A DNA stretch of 64,000 bases, taken from positions 73,784,919 to 73,848,918 of the forward strand of contig CM055096.1 of the NCBI GenBank assembly GCA_029204225.1, in the 5' to 3' direction. A program made the position numbers and the translations under genes. Position 1 is the stretch's first letter. Every line of letters starts with the position of its first letter. The stretch is from Diphasiastrum complanatum. Its lineage: Eukaryota; Streptophyta; Lycopodiopsida; Lycopodiales; Lycopodiaceae. The notes beneath the pieces are model-generated. The model saw only the letters and a program-made list of their open reading frames with translations, searched no databases and was not told where the DNA came from. This document shows, piece by piece, positions 11,186 to 23,197 of this stretch.

Positions 11186-12385
11186 ACTTGTGCATTATGG
11201 AAGCAAGGAACAGAAACGTTTAATACAGTGAATCTGTTCCTAACGCTTTTGGGATGGTTAGTGACGAATTTAACTTGGAATATGGTCAAGTAGGAAGTTT
11301 ATTGGCAGACAATGAACTAAGAAAGCAGGCCATACTTTATGCTACTACGACAACAGCATTCTCTTCAAACCTACTTTTACTCGTTTTGAAGTTTTTGGAG
11401 ACACAAGATGCTTGATGTCAGAAAGAATATGCCCTTGAGGCTTGAGGCCAGAGCACTGTTGGATCTATGATTGTATCCGAGTTGTGTACTTCGGATAGCG
11501 ATAGTGAAGTACGTTTGCTGTACATGCTTCAAACTTGATAATTTAATTTTTAGCACACGGTAAAAGATATGGCTCATGGGAAACATTTACTTTGCAAGTG
11601 AACATACTGAGGAACGTAAAAGTCAATTCTTTCAGGAGCACTCAGTGTCTCCAAGATATAAGCTTTAACATATAAAGGCTCAGAGATCCTAACAGCAGGT
11701 ATTGCAAACATTATTACAAGACTACTGACAAGATAAGGCAGCAAATATCTAAGCATAGGAGGCAGGAAAGGGAAGCCAAACCACAGTTGGTTAGACTATC
11801 TCCCGTTTCCTAATGAAAATGATAATACACTAGACATGGCTATGGGTAAGATTTGAGATATGTTTGCTACTAAAACCATTATAGAGACCTCTGCTTCTGA
11901 TAGTGCTAAAGCTACATTCTTTGATTCTTCTTATAAATGATTACATTGGTACTTTATCTTCCAGTTGATCAAAAGAGGAAGAATCACAAACTCTCAAGAC
12001 TGCTATCAATGCATTGCCTATGAAGTAACGAATTCTTAGGAAAAATAGCCTCCCATACTCTACGCCCCATACAATATGCTATGCTACAGTGATGACTTCA
12101 AGCAGTGAAAGGTACATGGAATGGTTGATCTGATCTGAACAAAGAGTAATGATTCGTTGAATCGTCACTAGTAGCCGTCTTAGAGGCTTTGAAAGATAAC
12201 TTATAATAATTGTGTCTCTGATCCAGCTTCCCATCATATATAACCTTGAATGCCCAGAAAAAGCCAAATCCAGCAGATGTGCTTTTTACGGAGGCATTTC
12301 GACAAACACCATCAGCAAAAACTTGTCACTCTTTTGACTGTTTTATCTGGGTGCCAGCAACAAGCATTCACACTACCTACCTTGA

Positions 12386-12420
12386 AACTCAATTTGAAAA
12401 AGCAAATTTCAAATTGAGTT
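12386..12420. repeat. 14-bp perfect inverted repeat
   Basis: AACTCAATTTGAAA (12386-12399) and TTTCAAATTGAGTT (12407-12420) form a perfect 14-bp stem with a 7-base loop. It is about 800 bp beyond the stop codon of the GH9 gene. No transposon termini are evident. Confidence 0.65.
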
Positions 12421-13222
12421 GTTCAATGTATGCTAGAAACAATTATTCAATGGCAAGGCTTCTCTAGAACAAAACAATCATCAAAATTTCATCGATTTTA
12501 ACTCAATTTATAAGTTAGCTTTAGTCATATATATATAAGCAACATGACCGTATGACTCGTGAATCTAGCATAATTTCGCTGTGGAATTTTAATATCTAGC
12601 CTCAACATATCATAACCCTGGAAGAACGTGCATGTGCAGGTCCATATCTTGACTATAAATAAAGGAGAATTTTGGTGGACCAAACAACTCTAATAGTTAA
12701 GACATGCATTTGATTGCAAAAGGCGGTAGAATACAACAAAACAATCAAACTTATGCAGAACTCTTGATTGTTTCGGCTGTAAAAAAATTCACCAATCCGA
12801 ACCTCAACATGTATGAAATGTAAACATAATAGAATGGGAAAGCTTGGACCTTGGTTCCGGTATCCACAGCATATGCCTACTAGAGGCAAATTCTTATTGG
12901 AACCCCTGTTCTATAAATTTGAAAGAGCAAATGGCATCATTAGCACAACATAAGACTATTACGTGATTACAGGGCTTCTATCTAAATTGATAATTTCCAA
13001 TAAAATCTGTAATGGCCTAGGGCTTCTACAGACAGAACACTAAATAACCTCTGCTTGCAGCTATTGATATCAGATGGAATGGCATAGATCTCTCCTGCGA
13101 GATCATTGTTGCAAGCATACAAGATCTGTTTTTTGTAGCGCCAGCCTCCACAGTAGAAAAAAGTGCCATTTTTCAGCAAAATGGTCTAAAAGCTAGCAAA
13201 TGATAGGATTCTGTCCCAATTT

Positions 13223-16200
13223 TTAAGGAACCCATGGAGCTGCAGGGGGAGGGGGAGATGGGAACATTGGTGGAATCTGAGAAAATATTGTTGCTGCATC
13301 AATTCCAGTCTTATTGCTTCCAGAAAGAGCTACTAAGGCTGCAACTAATCCAGCATTGCCAGCAATGGTAGGCTCTGTATAATTATAATTAGTACGTGAG
13401 TCCTGGAAATGATCCTTAAGATCAGGCCCCCCCACCATTGCTCCCACAATCGTATTGGGGTTTGGAGACTTGCTATCCCGCCATCTCCAACCTTCAGTAC
13501 AACCATATCTCTGATTATTTCTGGGAATAGATGCTGCTCGATGATGCGCATACCTTGGATACTTGTTACCAAATCCAACTACATAGCTCATCTTCATTGG
13601 GTTTTTCCCGAGAATATAGTCAATCTGAAAAACAATGAGAGCACATCACAGGAACATATTAGTTTCCAACTGTAGTAATAGGATGTGAGAGTGGATAAAA
13701 TGCTCCATTTATAATGAGGGATTTGCTTCTCATATTTATAGGGTAATAACAAAGTTTTGAAAAGCCCGCTCGGCGGCGCTTTTCTATTTCCTTGGAGAAG
13801 CGTCTGGGCCATATGCTGGCCGGGAGGACCATTGTGTTCCCCAGTTTTATCTGGTTCAGCTACTTATACACTTTTGCCATGTATTCACTGGTTAAAATAC
13901 CACTAAAAGAAGCTGCATCAAGACAAACTCTACAAGCTTACTGACCTGAGATCTTGCGAAGTTGCGCAAAGTCTCTGCCAAGTAAAATGTTGGCCCACAA
14001 TACCATCCAGGGACATCTCCAGCAACCAAGTAATCAGCATAAAGAGCAGCAAGAAATGCTGCATTTACTGTGTATTGGAGAGGAGCAGGATTCCCACGAT
14101 TGAAGATAGATAATCCTCCTGAAGCAAACAGGCTTTACCCAAAATTAGAGTGATGATGATAAAAGAGAAGCCAAAATACACAAAAGACAAGTTGCATCTT
14201 TTACTTGATGAGGCATGCATCCTGAATCACCAGGAACAGTTGAGCTGTAATATAATGAAATTGAGGAGGAGGAAACACTTGCCTGGTGTTCTTAAAAATC
14301 TCTTATAGATAGGTAGGAATGAGCACATGACAATGTTTGTCTGGTTGTTGAAATTTTTCAGTACTTCATCGTACGGATAGCCCGGGTACTGAAGCAACCG
14401 AAGTCTGGTCAAAAGCACCTAACAGTTACACAAAACAGATCCACCCATATCATGCTTCATCCATCTTTTATACCAGCCATAAGAGTCCAAAATGGCTCAA
14501 CCAAGGCAAAAATCACAAAGCACCACTGTGGTGAGGCAAAAAGCAGCTCTAATAGTAATATTTTTTCCTACCAGAAAAGATACTTAAAACAGGACAAAAG
14601 CACAATGTAAACTGGATAATAGACTAGCCCATTAGCACACGTTGCATTATAGCAAATTTGAGACATTCTAACTGATTTCTAGCGAGTTGCAAACTTCCAG
14701 GGTTTTCCTCAGCTGGGGGCATAGATCTCGAGGCAGCAGATCCAGAGATATTCAGCATCTATCTAATCTCCAAACTGAACCTTTTTGGGCCAGCCCATCA
14801 AAATAACTACTCTCTTTCAAAGACTCCTTATAAAGTTATAACTGATGTTTCTGGTAGCATTGCAAGGTGAACCATGAAAGAACTGAAACTTGACCACCAA
14901 TGACTCTTCAGCTAAAAGAGATTCTACCTGGGCACCAATAAGTTTGTTGTCCCAATCAAATACGCCGTAGTACGGACCCCCACCATAAGCACCAGCATTT
15001 TTTCCGATCCCAAGTGTTGTCACTAGCTGCAAGTAAGAAGTATTGCCTGTAGCATAGTACATCCAGGCTCCTCCCCACAAAAACTCATCGTAGTACCCGG
15101 TGGAGTTATAAAACAACGCTGCATCTGGTACGCTGACACTGTAACGCCCTCTCCGGTCTCTTGACAATTGAAAGAGTGCTTTGGCACCATTTACCAACTT
15201 CCTAGAGTAAACAGCGTTGTCCTTGAAAACAATGGAGGCTGCAGCTAGAGCCGCTGCCATTTCAGCAGCTAAATCAGATCCTGTGCTTATTCTCGCTACT
15301 GGACGAAGGTAGTCCATATCCTCTGGTCTTTCCCAGCAGTAATGATCATTCGGATTGGTTGCAGTGCCTTGCCCACCTTGACCTACCTGCAAAGTAGATT
15401 AATCTTCATAAACCTCACAAGGATGTATCGTAACACGATCGTTTAATGAAAGGGGAAAAAAGCATGGATAAATTAATAGAGCTACTTCCAAAAGGATTCA
15501 GATTTTAGCACACCTGAGCATAGATATAATCCACCCTTGTTGCAGAAGAATTGAAGGTCTTTAAAAGGTAATCTGTGCCCCATTTGATGAGCTCCTTCAC
15601 ATGATCAAGTTCCCCTGCTGCTTCATACTTTGCACTATATTCTATCACACTCCAGCTTAGTAAAGTCATAGTGAAGGCTGCTGGAAAGTGAAACTTAATG
15701 GTGTCTCCTGCATCATAGTAGCCTCCAACCAGATTTGTTGTAGGGCTGTCTGAAGATCCATCTTTAAGACCTGAGTTTCCACGGTACGAGATGTTGTTTG
15801 ACCGCGGAAGAACACCGGCTATGGGGGGAAACATGTTTTTAAGTGTTAGAAACAATTACAATTCCAAGCTCTGCATCAGTTATTTGGGTACTTCCAGGAT
15901 GGCAAATGCTATTTTCAAGATCAAATTCTAGAAATAGTGGAAGAACTTGCAAAATAAAAAAGAAAACGAAATTCCAGTCAGCTAGTTAGTTGAGATGGTC
16001 ATGTGAGACAGCTCCATTTCATAATAGTTTAGAAAGATAGACAAAACGGTGAGTACTCATAGCATTTGCAAATGAACAAGACAAAGAGCTGACTTACATT
16101 TCTGAGCATTGAAGAATAGAAGAGCTTTGTGCAATGCGAGTGTGTAATTGTCTGGAGGCGCGGGAGCATGATGATGCCGAGGCGCTAGCTTCACAATCAA

Positions 16201-16458
16201 GACCGTAATACCGATAATAAGCGCGACGATGACCAAGATGAACATTACACCTTTGAAGAGCTTTTTGCTGCAGGTAATGCAACCAAGATCTACGTAGCTA
16301 CTAGTCTTCTTCTTGTCTCCAGCTCCTAGCAGCCAACTTTGTTGCGTCTCATCTAATCTTTGCAGAGAAGCTCTGTCCAGATCTAGGTTTCTGCTGCGGT
16401 CATCGTCCTCCACTGACTCGGCTATTTCTAAAGGGCCTCCCCATGTATTGTGATACAT
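13223..16458 (-). CDS. KOR1: Membrane-anchored endo-1,4-beta-glucanase, KORRIGAN type (GH9)
   Basis: Six coding exons on the minus strand: 16098-16458, 15514-15818, 14928-15386, 14283-14418, 13946-14118 and 13223-13624. They join in frame to 611 aa, against about 620 for flowering-plant KORRIGAN1. Residues 1-70 are cytosolic, with the conserved [11 protein letters not shown] block, a Leu-Leu pair (43-44) and YVDL (55-58), which resemble sorting signals. Residues 71-89 are the single membrane anchor, giving a type II protein. The catalytic GH9 domain follows: GGYYDAGD at 152-159 has the Asp pair (base and water activation), HHR is at 505-507, and [12 protein letters not shown] at 559-570 carries the acid Glu562. 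A Pro-rich tail ends [10 protein letters not shown]. The family cleaves beta-1,4-glucan during cellulose synthesis and cytokinesis at plasma membrane, Golgi and cell plate. Five introns; donors are GT except intron 4, which starts GC (CAG|GCAAGT). No stop or frame break is seen. Confidence 0.95.
14119..14282 (-). other. GC-AG intron 4 of the GH9 gene
   Basis: The donor reads CCAG|GCAAGTG on the minus strand and the acceptor TTGCTTCAG|GAGG. No nearby GT donor keeps the reading frame and the conserved RTPGG... protein join. GC donors are a known minority class that need a strong surrounding consensus, which is present here. Confidence 0.8.
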
Positions 16459-17960
16459 TATGATAAGTTTCTGATTGAGCTTTAATGGTTCAGAGAGCAG
16501 AAGTTATTGAAGGATTTCTGAGCTTAGATCTTCTGTCAAACCCTGAGGAACTATAGATAGTATAATTTGTCAGCCGATCGTAGTAATCATAACAAGGACG
16601 TTTGCAATCAAATATAAACCATGAAAAGGTCTGGATATGTTGCTTTGCAGCTGCATTAGTAAGAGATATTCTGATACTAATGATTTACTTCAGTGTCTAA
16701 TACATCAGTCAAAGAACTACTTCAGATCTGCTCATTTTCCTCTTGTATGTCCTCACAGTGGTGCAGCTGACTGGAGTGGAACTCCTGACCTCAAGGACCT
16801 CCAACCTCCAGATCTGTTCAGTTCCATGCAAGGCTATCAAAAGGAACTACGTCCAATGTCGGTGCTCAGACAAATTAATAAACGAAGTGAACCTTCCACG
16901 TATCGTGCCGAAGAAGAGTAGCTGCAATGATAATAATATAAAATAGCTGCCGCATGTGCTTTCTCGTACTAACAGCAGCTATGAACAAAACCGGTTGATT
17001 TTAATGAGGTTTCCGTTTCTAGCTGCGTCACTCCTTTGAGTACAAAAGCTATGAACAAAATTCGTTGAACTCAATGAACTAATTTCCCGTTTGTCTCCTC
17101 TACTCTGTTTGAAGAATCCGCCGCACTGAGCTCAACAAGCTATCCTCACGGACCTGCCAAGTCGCTTACGCAAGACAAACATACACATCCCAAGCTCACC
17201 TCAACCCTGTCTTCGCCGATGTACCAAAATCCCTACCAATCTGCGATCCGCTAGAGCAGAGATTGGAACGGCGGCACAAGCTCCACAGTCTCTTCTGAAT
17301 CGCTGAAAAGCGAGCCAAAAGATGCAACCTCAAGAGCAGCTGTTCCTGCTTATCTCATCAATCTTCAGAACCAAAAAAAATTATGAAGACAATCGATCAT
17401 TAAGGATGATCAATAACAGTGACGATGATCGATCGATCCATCCATCCTTCCATTATGGTTGCATAATAAAACGATGGATCAACGGATTGATCAGTAATCG
17501 GCGCATAGTAACAAGGATAGATGGATGGATCAATAATCGTTGATCGATTATTATCAATAATTTTGGTGTTTTTCTCGTTAGAAGGCATCGATTTGCCAGC
17601 AATATCATCGACGACACCAACCAGGACATCGCGCCCAGATGGATACATTCGGCGCCACGTGGCATATTTCCACGTGGGCTTCATCCAGTCGCTAGCTCGT
17701 AGTTCGCTAGCGTCGGCGATGAGATCCAGCGGTGACAGGCCTTGAATCATGCCGTGTCACGAAGATACAAGGAACTAGCAGCGATGACGTGGCGAGATCT
17801 GAATGCCGATGGAAATATCCAACGGTGAGGAATGACAGGCACCTCTGTCAGCGTCATTTAGGTGACTTTGGCGGGGGGTCCCCACCCAACGTACCTAACC
17901 ATCCCACTCAAACAACGTGACAGCTGGAATGTCCCAACCCTATAAAGGGGTCCACCCAAT
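16459..17960 (-). promoter_or_regulatory. Upstream region of the GH9 gene with paired G-boxes
   Basis: No coding exon is seen. This should hold the 5' untranslated region and promoter of the minus-strand GH9 gene. Two CACGTG G-boxes lie 15 bp apart at 17656-17661 and 17671-17676 in a GC-richer block (17620-17900). A GATC/ATCGATCC-rich stretch occupies 17396-17560. A CTATAAAGG run at about 17940 lies on the plus strand, but no plus-strand gene follows. The transcription start cannot be placed from sequence alone. Confidence 0.4.
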
Positions 17961-18790
17961 TATCCCAATCATGTTTTGCCACGCGGCTACAATGCTACTA
18001 CAAAGAACTTTCTCGGCAACTAATGCGATACGTCGAGATGAGTGTTGGGCGAGCATATATTACACGTTTAATTTTCTTTAAATACTACTCTAGTATTAAT
18101 ATAAGCATGTTTACAAATTGGTGGCTGATACAACTAGCCTATAAATTGGTGGCTGATACCAGCTAGCCTATATATTGCAATGATGATAAAACTCGGGTAT
18201 CAACTAGAGTATAAATATATTTTAAAAAAACTAAAATCACACCTTTTTAAAAAGGTAGTATGCATTTAATGGAAGTTGTGACTTCTTTTTTAGTGCAATA
18301 TGCATATGGTGATACTTTGTTGATGCCCACCAATGTATTTGGAGTGCCATGAATAAAATACGTAAATTTTAGATACGAAGAATATGGTATTCATATCATG
18401 GCCAAATAGATCCTTTTGGCCCTAGTTCAGATATGAATATGAGCATTTATGGGATGAAATTTACCTTAATCGAGCATCAACCCTCTCTAGTATCATTACC
18501 AATCGGGTTGGTTTTTTATATTGACATTGATAGCAATCAATCAAGTATACATCCACCCAACAATGGTCTTAAGTTTGATCATATGAAAATATGTTGTGAG
18601 GCTTGCCATTATAGCCAAGTTGGACACAAGGATTTCAAGGTGCAATGGTTTGAGGCTCAACACCCCACTATGATGAAAATAATATATTTAAAGTTAGATC
18701 CAACCTAGCCATGCCACCTTGTGAATGATGCAAATAGCAAAAATGTAATTGCCATGAGCATTGATAGTGGATAGCTGTCAAATGTTCATA

Positions 18791-18925
18791 GGCTGTGAAC
18801 AGCACTGTTCACAGCCATATTCAATTGGCCTTTAATTGAAGGCCAATTACGCTCGGTAGCAGGCCGTGAGCATGCCTACGACCATATAAAAGCACCCTTC
18901 AACACACCTCGCCGCAAGGCGGCTC
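18791..18925. repeat. Cluster of perfect hairpins
   Basis: Three inverted repeats follow one another. The first is GGCTGTGAACAG / CTGTTCACAGCC (18791-18816, 12-bp stem, 2-base loop). The second is AATTGGCCTT / AAGGCCAATT (18823-18848, 10-bp stem, 6-base loop). The third is GCCGC / GCGGC around 18911-18923. A CATATAAAAGCA run lies between the second and third. Adjacent perfect stems are unlikely by chance in AT-rich DNA; the function is unknown. Confidence 0.65.
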
Positions 18926-20956
18926 GGTGCGTGAAGAGTGCCTATTACACAGTGCATCTAGATGTTAATAACTTGATATGGCCATGACTCATCATGGAAG
19001 CTATCTTTTACAAGCAAGGCTCAAGCTTTAACCCACTACCCACATGAGCAAATCAAGTTGTCAAGATGGCTTTGTATTATGGAATGGGCCCATTTTAGCG
19101 CACTACACCTAGTAAGCTCTTCGAGGTAGGCTGATGGTGAGTCCATCGGTAATGCAAGTCATCAGCCTCTAGAGCTCCATGGACTAGACCCTACAAAATG
19201 ACCCATTCCATAGTGTTAATAGCAGCAATTTTTGGTTAGTAAACTATTCGTGATCCCAAGTATTGTAACTTGATTTTTCGCATATTATGCCAAAGTAGAC
19301 ATTATGTTGGGTGATACATCCTAATCAAGTAAGATTTTGCACTTTGATTTGGGATGACAAATATCCACACTTTGGATTGTATTCATCTTCATAAGCAATG
19401 GAATTCGAACAATCCAAATCACTAATGCATTGCTTTGAGCATTCACTACATTTATTGATATACCTTCAACGTCACATTCTTCAAGGAATACATTAATAAA
19501 TTCAGCACAAAAAACAAAAGCTTGACAATCTTCAATATTCTCCAAACTTCAAAACTTTTCTTTGTAACAATTTTCATAAGTTTAAAAGCTCTACCTCTTT
19601 TCAACAATGGACATTAGAATTTAGAACTCAAAATCAAGTATGCCAATCAAAACTTCACCTCGAAAGTCTTGTGTTTTTTTATCACAACTTGAAACCAAAG
19701 GGCTCTAGATAGCTTTGAAGGATGTTTGAAGTAGCCTGAATAGCCTTTTTTTTCTAAATTTTTCATGGGTATCTTAAAGCATTGCATATTTACTTTTGGA
19801 ATGTTTTCAAAGATTATCGCACATCTATCCACTTGGAAGACCTCAACATGAAGTCAAAACTTCACATGACATATTCTACTAAGAAAATATATCATTCTCA
19901 ATTTTCAAACCTTCAAAATTTGACATGATGTTCATTAGTCACATTATTTTTTCAAAAATACCATTTAGCAAGTCAATTCTTTAAATGAAAGACATAAGCT
20001 TTGAAGATACCACCAAATTATGAGGCACCACTTCAAGACATAGCCCTAGCCCCTACACAACAATTTTCAACCAAATGTTATAAAATTAAAGGTGGCCCTT
20101 TCAGTTGCTTTCAAATCAGCTTTCTTTCACAATTATTGACTATTGCATTTTTTTGTACACCTTCGAAAATTCGACAATAGATTGGGCACTAATCTTTCAA
20201 GGTCTTCCTCTCTCATAGATGGAGTTGCCATATGAAAAAGCCAGTTTACTAGCTTTTGTTCACATGGGGCAAATTTTTGAGCCAATTCCCAGCCCCGTCT
20301 CTTATTGGCACACCTAGTTTCGCCTCGACATAGTTGGAGAATCGACACGTGTCCCCGTGGGCTTCTCTGTTGATGTCGATACAGTCTCTGCTCCTTGCTT
20401 GCCACGTGGCATGGGTCATTTTATCCCATAACTTTCTGACAAAAATGATCGTGCCTGTATATATGTTCAAAAACCACCATCCTCTTGCATGTGTGCATGA
20501 GCGCGATTGTGTTGTGCTGGCAAAAAATTGCTACTCGTGCCTGGGAAAACAGTGTTGCAAAATGGTGCCATGAAGACCAGCTAGTCCTAGTCCCCACAAA
20601 AATTTCAGATGCGGAATCTGCGAGACCACGTGGCCATGTGGTGCCCTAAAAAATGATCCAAGCAGCTAGGGGAACCGGGAACACCCAGCCAGGGGCCATC
20701 CAAAAATTCGGGCGCAGGCTAGTGGGACCATGCGGCCAGGGACCAGCAAGAAAGTGGTTTCTGCAAAAAAGTGGTCTTGGGACCCATGCAGCCTAGAAAA
20801 ATTGATGTCGCTCGACCGCGGAAAAATTATTCTTTCCTACTCGACCACATCTCAATAGCTTACTAGTATGGGGCCAAAGATGTTCCCATGCCAATAAGAG
20901 AATACCAATTCCTAGCACAGCCAAGATTTGCATTTTTGCACAGCCAAAAGCTGGTT

Positions 20957-21210
20957 GCCTCACCCAGCCAACTCTGGAGCACACCCAAGAACCAATGTGC
21001 AAAAAGTCTCATGTGGGCAGGCTTAGAAACACTTTCTTCATAGCCAACACATATATAAATATCAAGCAACACCCCAATGCACATTGGGCTACCTTTTTCT
21101 ATGGTCGAAGTTGCTTTGTTGGCCTCACCCAACCAATCTCTGGAGCACACCCAAGATCCAAGGCCCAAAAAGTCTCATGTGGGTTGGCTTAGAGACACCT
21201 TCTTCACAAC
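20957..21210. repeat. Direct duplication of about 85 bp, spaced ~170 bp
   Basis: The sequences 20957-21050 and 21124-21210 share CTCACCCA.CCAA, CTCTGGAGCACACCCAAGA, AAAAAGTCTCATGTGGG and GGCTTAGAxACAC.TTCTTCA in the same order. This is a local duplication that has since diverged. Confidence 0.65.
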
Positions 21211-22089
21211 GGGTTTTGACAATCTGTGAGTAAATTACTTGCGAGTTTTGTTAACTTCATTCTACCCATGGTTCACCGATTATGTAGCACATGGCGTGCC
21301 ATGTAATATTAACTACATTCTATCTCTAACTGCAAGAAGATACTAACTAAATACAGAAAGTTTTTTGGATATTAACGTGAACAAACACGTTGTTTGTGAG
21401 GACCTCAATGTGAGACAATTTTGGAAATGATATTGGTTGTCTCCACTCTATACTACTAATAATCTTCTCAATGTCTCTTGATAGGTGCCATGACAATCTC
21501 TAGCACATTTTTCTTCTATGGTTCGTTTTGGTCACGTATTAAAATTAGCTTTTCCTTTTATAGTACCTCGAAAGGCTTGGATACCATAGCATGGGCCACT
21601 ATATCATGTGAATCATTCACAACCATTCAACTTTCTCATGTAAAACAAATTGTGTAGTCTATATGATAATGCAAGTACCAAACTGTGTAGTCTATATGGC
21701 AATTCATGTATCAAACCATCATTGTCATAAACAATATTCACTTTTAAGATATTAAATCGTAATTTTGTAAAATACATTACATGTTTAATAGGTTAAAAGT
21801 TCAAATTGTAAAATAGAAAAGATATTTTGACACATTTGAGAACCAAATTTTGAGTTAAAACATTATTTCAAAATATTTTTTGCAATCTCCAAACATAGCA
21901 CGTTGACATGCTAAGTGAAATAGCTAGAAAAAAAAATTTACAGCCTTCAAAGATAGCTCCTCCACACTTTTAGGCTTCTTGAAGGTCCGAGATGTGGATA
22001 TGGAGTGAGAGCTTTGTGACGAGGAGGTTGGTTGCTCCTCCTTGGATGGCGTGGTTTGAGTAATGATGAGATGTGCTACTCTCCCAAGA

Positions 22090-22299
22090 ATTATAAGGCA
22101 CCTCTTGTACTCATTTTTTTTACTTGCTTGATAGAGAGGAGGAGACTCTACCATTTTGGCAACTCAAGCATCCTCTTATGCTTATGTCTCCAATGCTAAT
22201 GTTTAGTACATGAGTGTTAATTTTTTATGCTTTGCTCTTTGATTGGTTTATAGTTATCACTATTTTCTCCATTAGTTAGTTGTATAATCATAAGGGCTA

Positions 22300-22383
<84 letters not shown>

Positions 22384-22543
22384 ATTAGCTAGGTGGTTAT
22401 TGTTAGTGAGAAGGGGATGGTGTAATGTTAAAGTTAGGAAGACAACTAAGTTACAACTAAAGTCTAGTTAGAGCTCTATCTTTGTGTTCTAATCCCTTTT
22501 GACAGGCAAAGGGGCTACTCACCATTGATCTCTACACCCTACA
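22090..22543 (+). repeat. Gypsy-type LTR (3' part), interrupted by CT microsatellite
   Basis: The stretch ends CTACACCCTACA just before a tRNA-Asp primer-binding site, which identifies the LTR end. Its reverse complement resembles 31472-31920 through several shared blocks: GGTAGAGTCTCCTCCTCTCTAT, AACACAAAGATAG and the CACCCTACA end. The outer LTR end could not be placed. A long CT run lies inside it. Confidence 0.55.
22302..22381. repeat. (CT)n microsatellite
   Basis: An uninterrupted CT dinucleotide run of about 80 bases. Confidence 0.97.
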
Positions 22544-22544
22544 G

Positions 22545-22563
22545 TGGCACCGATGCTGGGGAT
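22545..22563 (+). other. Primer-binding site (tRNA-Asp type)
   Basis: TGGCACCGATGCTGGGGAT differs at three positions from the complement of the plant tRNA-Asp 3' end (TGGCGCCGTTGCCGGGGAT). That site is a usual primer for Athila- and other gypsy-type elements. It lies one base after the LTR CA end. Confidence 0.65.
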
Positions 22564-22689
22564 ATTCTAGTTGTTGTTTGATTATTTTTTAGTCATTTCC
22601 TTGGTTTTTAAAGTGTTAAAGGTGGATTTTGAGGTAGTTTAGACTATTTTTTTTTTCAAGTGCACTACAGCCCTGACTCACGATCATGT

Positions 22690-22880
22690 GGTGATAATGT
22701 GATTCCTCGATGCATTAGCATTAGACGAGAGCTCAAACGATGGGAGTAATATGCTATGTTGCATGAAGCAATGGAAGACACCATTAGGGAAGAGGATGAG
22801 GGCTCCGATGATGATACAAGCAACAATTATATGCCAGCCCGCCATCTCACTCCTTCGAGCCCAAACATTTTGCGAGTAAG
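22690..22880 (+). pseudogene. Gypsy gag fragment
   Basis: The plus-strand translation reads RRELKRWE, stop, YAMLHEAMEDTIREEDEGSDDD. This matches the gag segment at 35550-35640 (AMSDAIREEDEGSDVDE). It follows the primer site at 22545 in the same orientation, as expected for a gypsy 5' end. Most of gag and all of pol are missing. Confidence 0.6.
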
Positions 22881-22919
22881 AACATCGCGAGCTTAGCAAA
22901 TTCTTTTCTAGGAAATTCT

Positions 22920-23125
22920 GCTGATTTTGGCAATGAGCATGGCATGGTATGTGATCTTATGCAATGTCCCCAACATATTAGCCTAATCATTTTCTGCATC
23001 AATTGCCTCATCGTCGATGAACACACAAGACTTTCTAACAATAGTTCTGTACTGTCGTGCTGGAGTCTCGTTCGAGGCCATGGATGTAGCCATTGCTTTT
23101 GCATAAGGTGGCAATACATTGTTTA
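22920..23125 (-). pseudogene. Unidentified coding-like fragment next to the methylase remnant
   Basis: One minus-strand frame reads PPYAKAMATSMASNETPA, then RTIVRKSCVFIDDEAID and, after a stop, GTLHKITYHAMLIAKIS. The composition looks protein-coding and the piece lies on the same strand, downstream of the methyltransferase-like remnant. I do not recognise it. It may be the next part of the same mobile unit or an unrelated fragment. Confidence 0.3.
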
Positions 23126-23197
23126 CCAAATTGTATGTTGTTCATAAGCCTAGTTATGTAGCAAATCCACCTGATGGTTTATGGTAACTTAGTAGCT

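Larger units (their letters stand above)
9600..13222. other. Intergenic DNA downstream of the GH9 gene
   Basis: No coding region is supported. Two clear hairpin-forming repeats lie here (11127-11185 and 12386-12420, listed separately). The last few hundred bases, up to 13222, should contain the 3' untranslated region and poly(A) site of the minus-strand endoglucanase gene, but no specific signal is convincing. Confidence 0.4.
17961..22089. other. Intergenic AT-rich DNA with small repeats
   Basis: No gene is supported. Contents: a two-copy tandem repeat of about 33 bp around AAATTGGTGGCTGATAC at 18114-18178; a cluster of hairpins at 18791-18925; a GC-richer block with several CACGTG sites at 20330-20830; and a direct duplication at 20957-21210. 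Ordinary AT-rich sequence fills the rest. Confidence 0.4.

Noticed and set aside
16094-16282. Alternative frame over exon 1 of the GH9 gene
   Set aside because: A shadow of the membrane-anchor exon. The conserved frame is the other one.
17936-17960. CTATAAAGG as promoter of a plus-strand gene
   Set aside because: No coding region or splice-supported exon follows within several kilobases.
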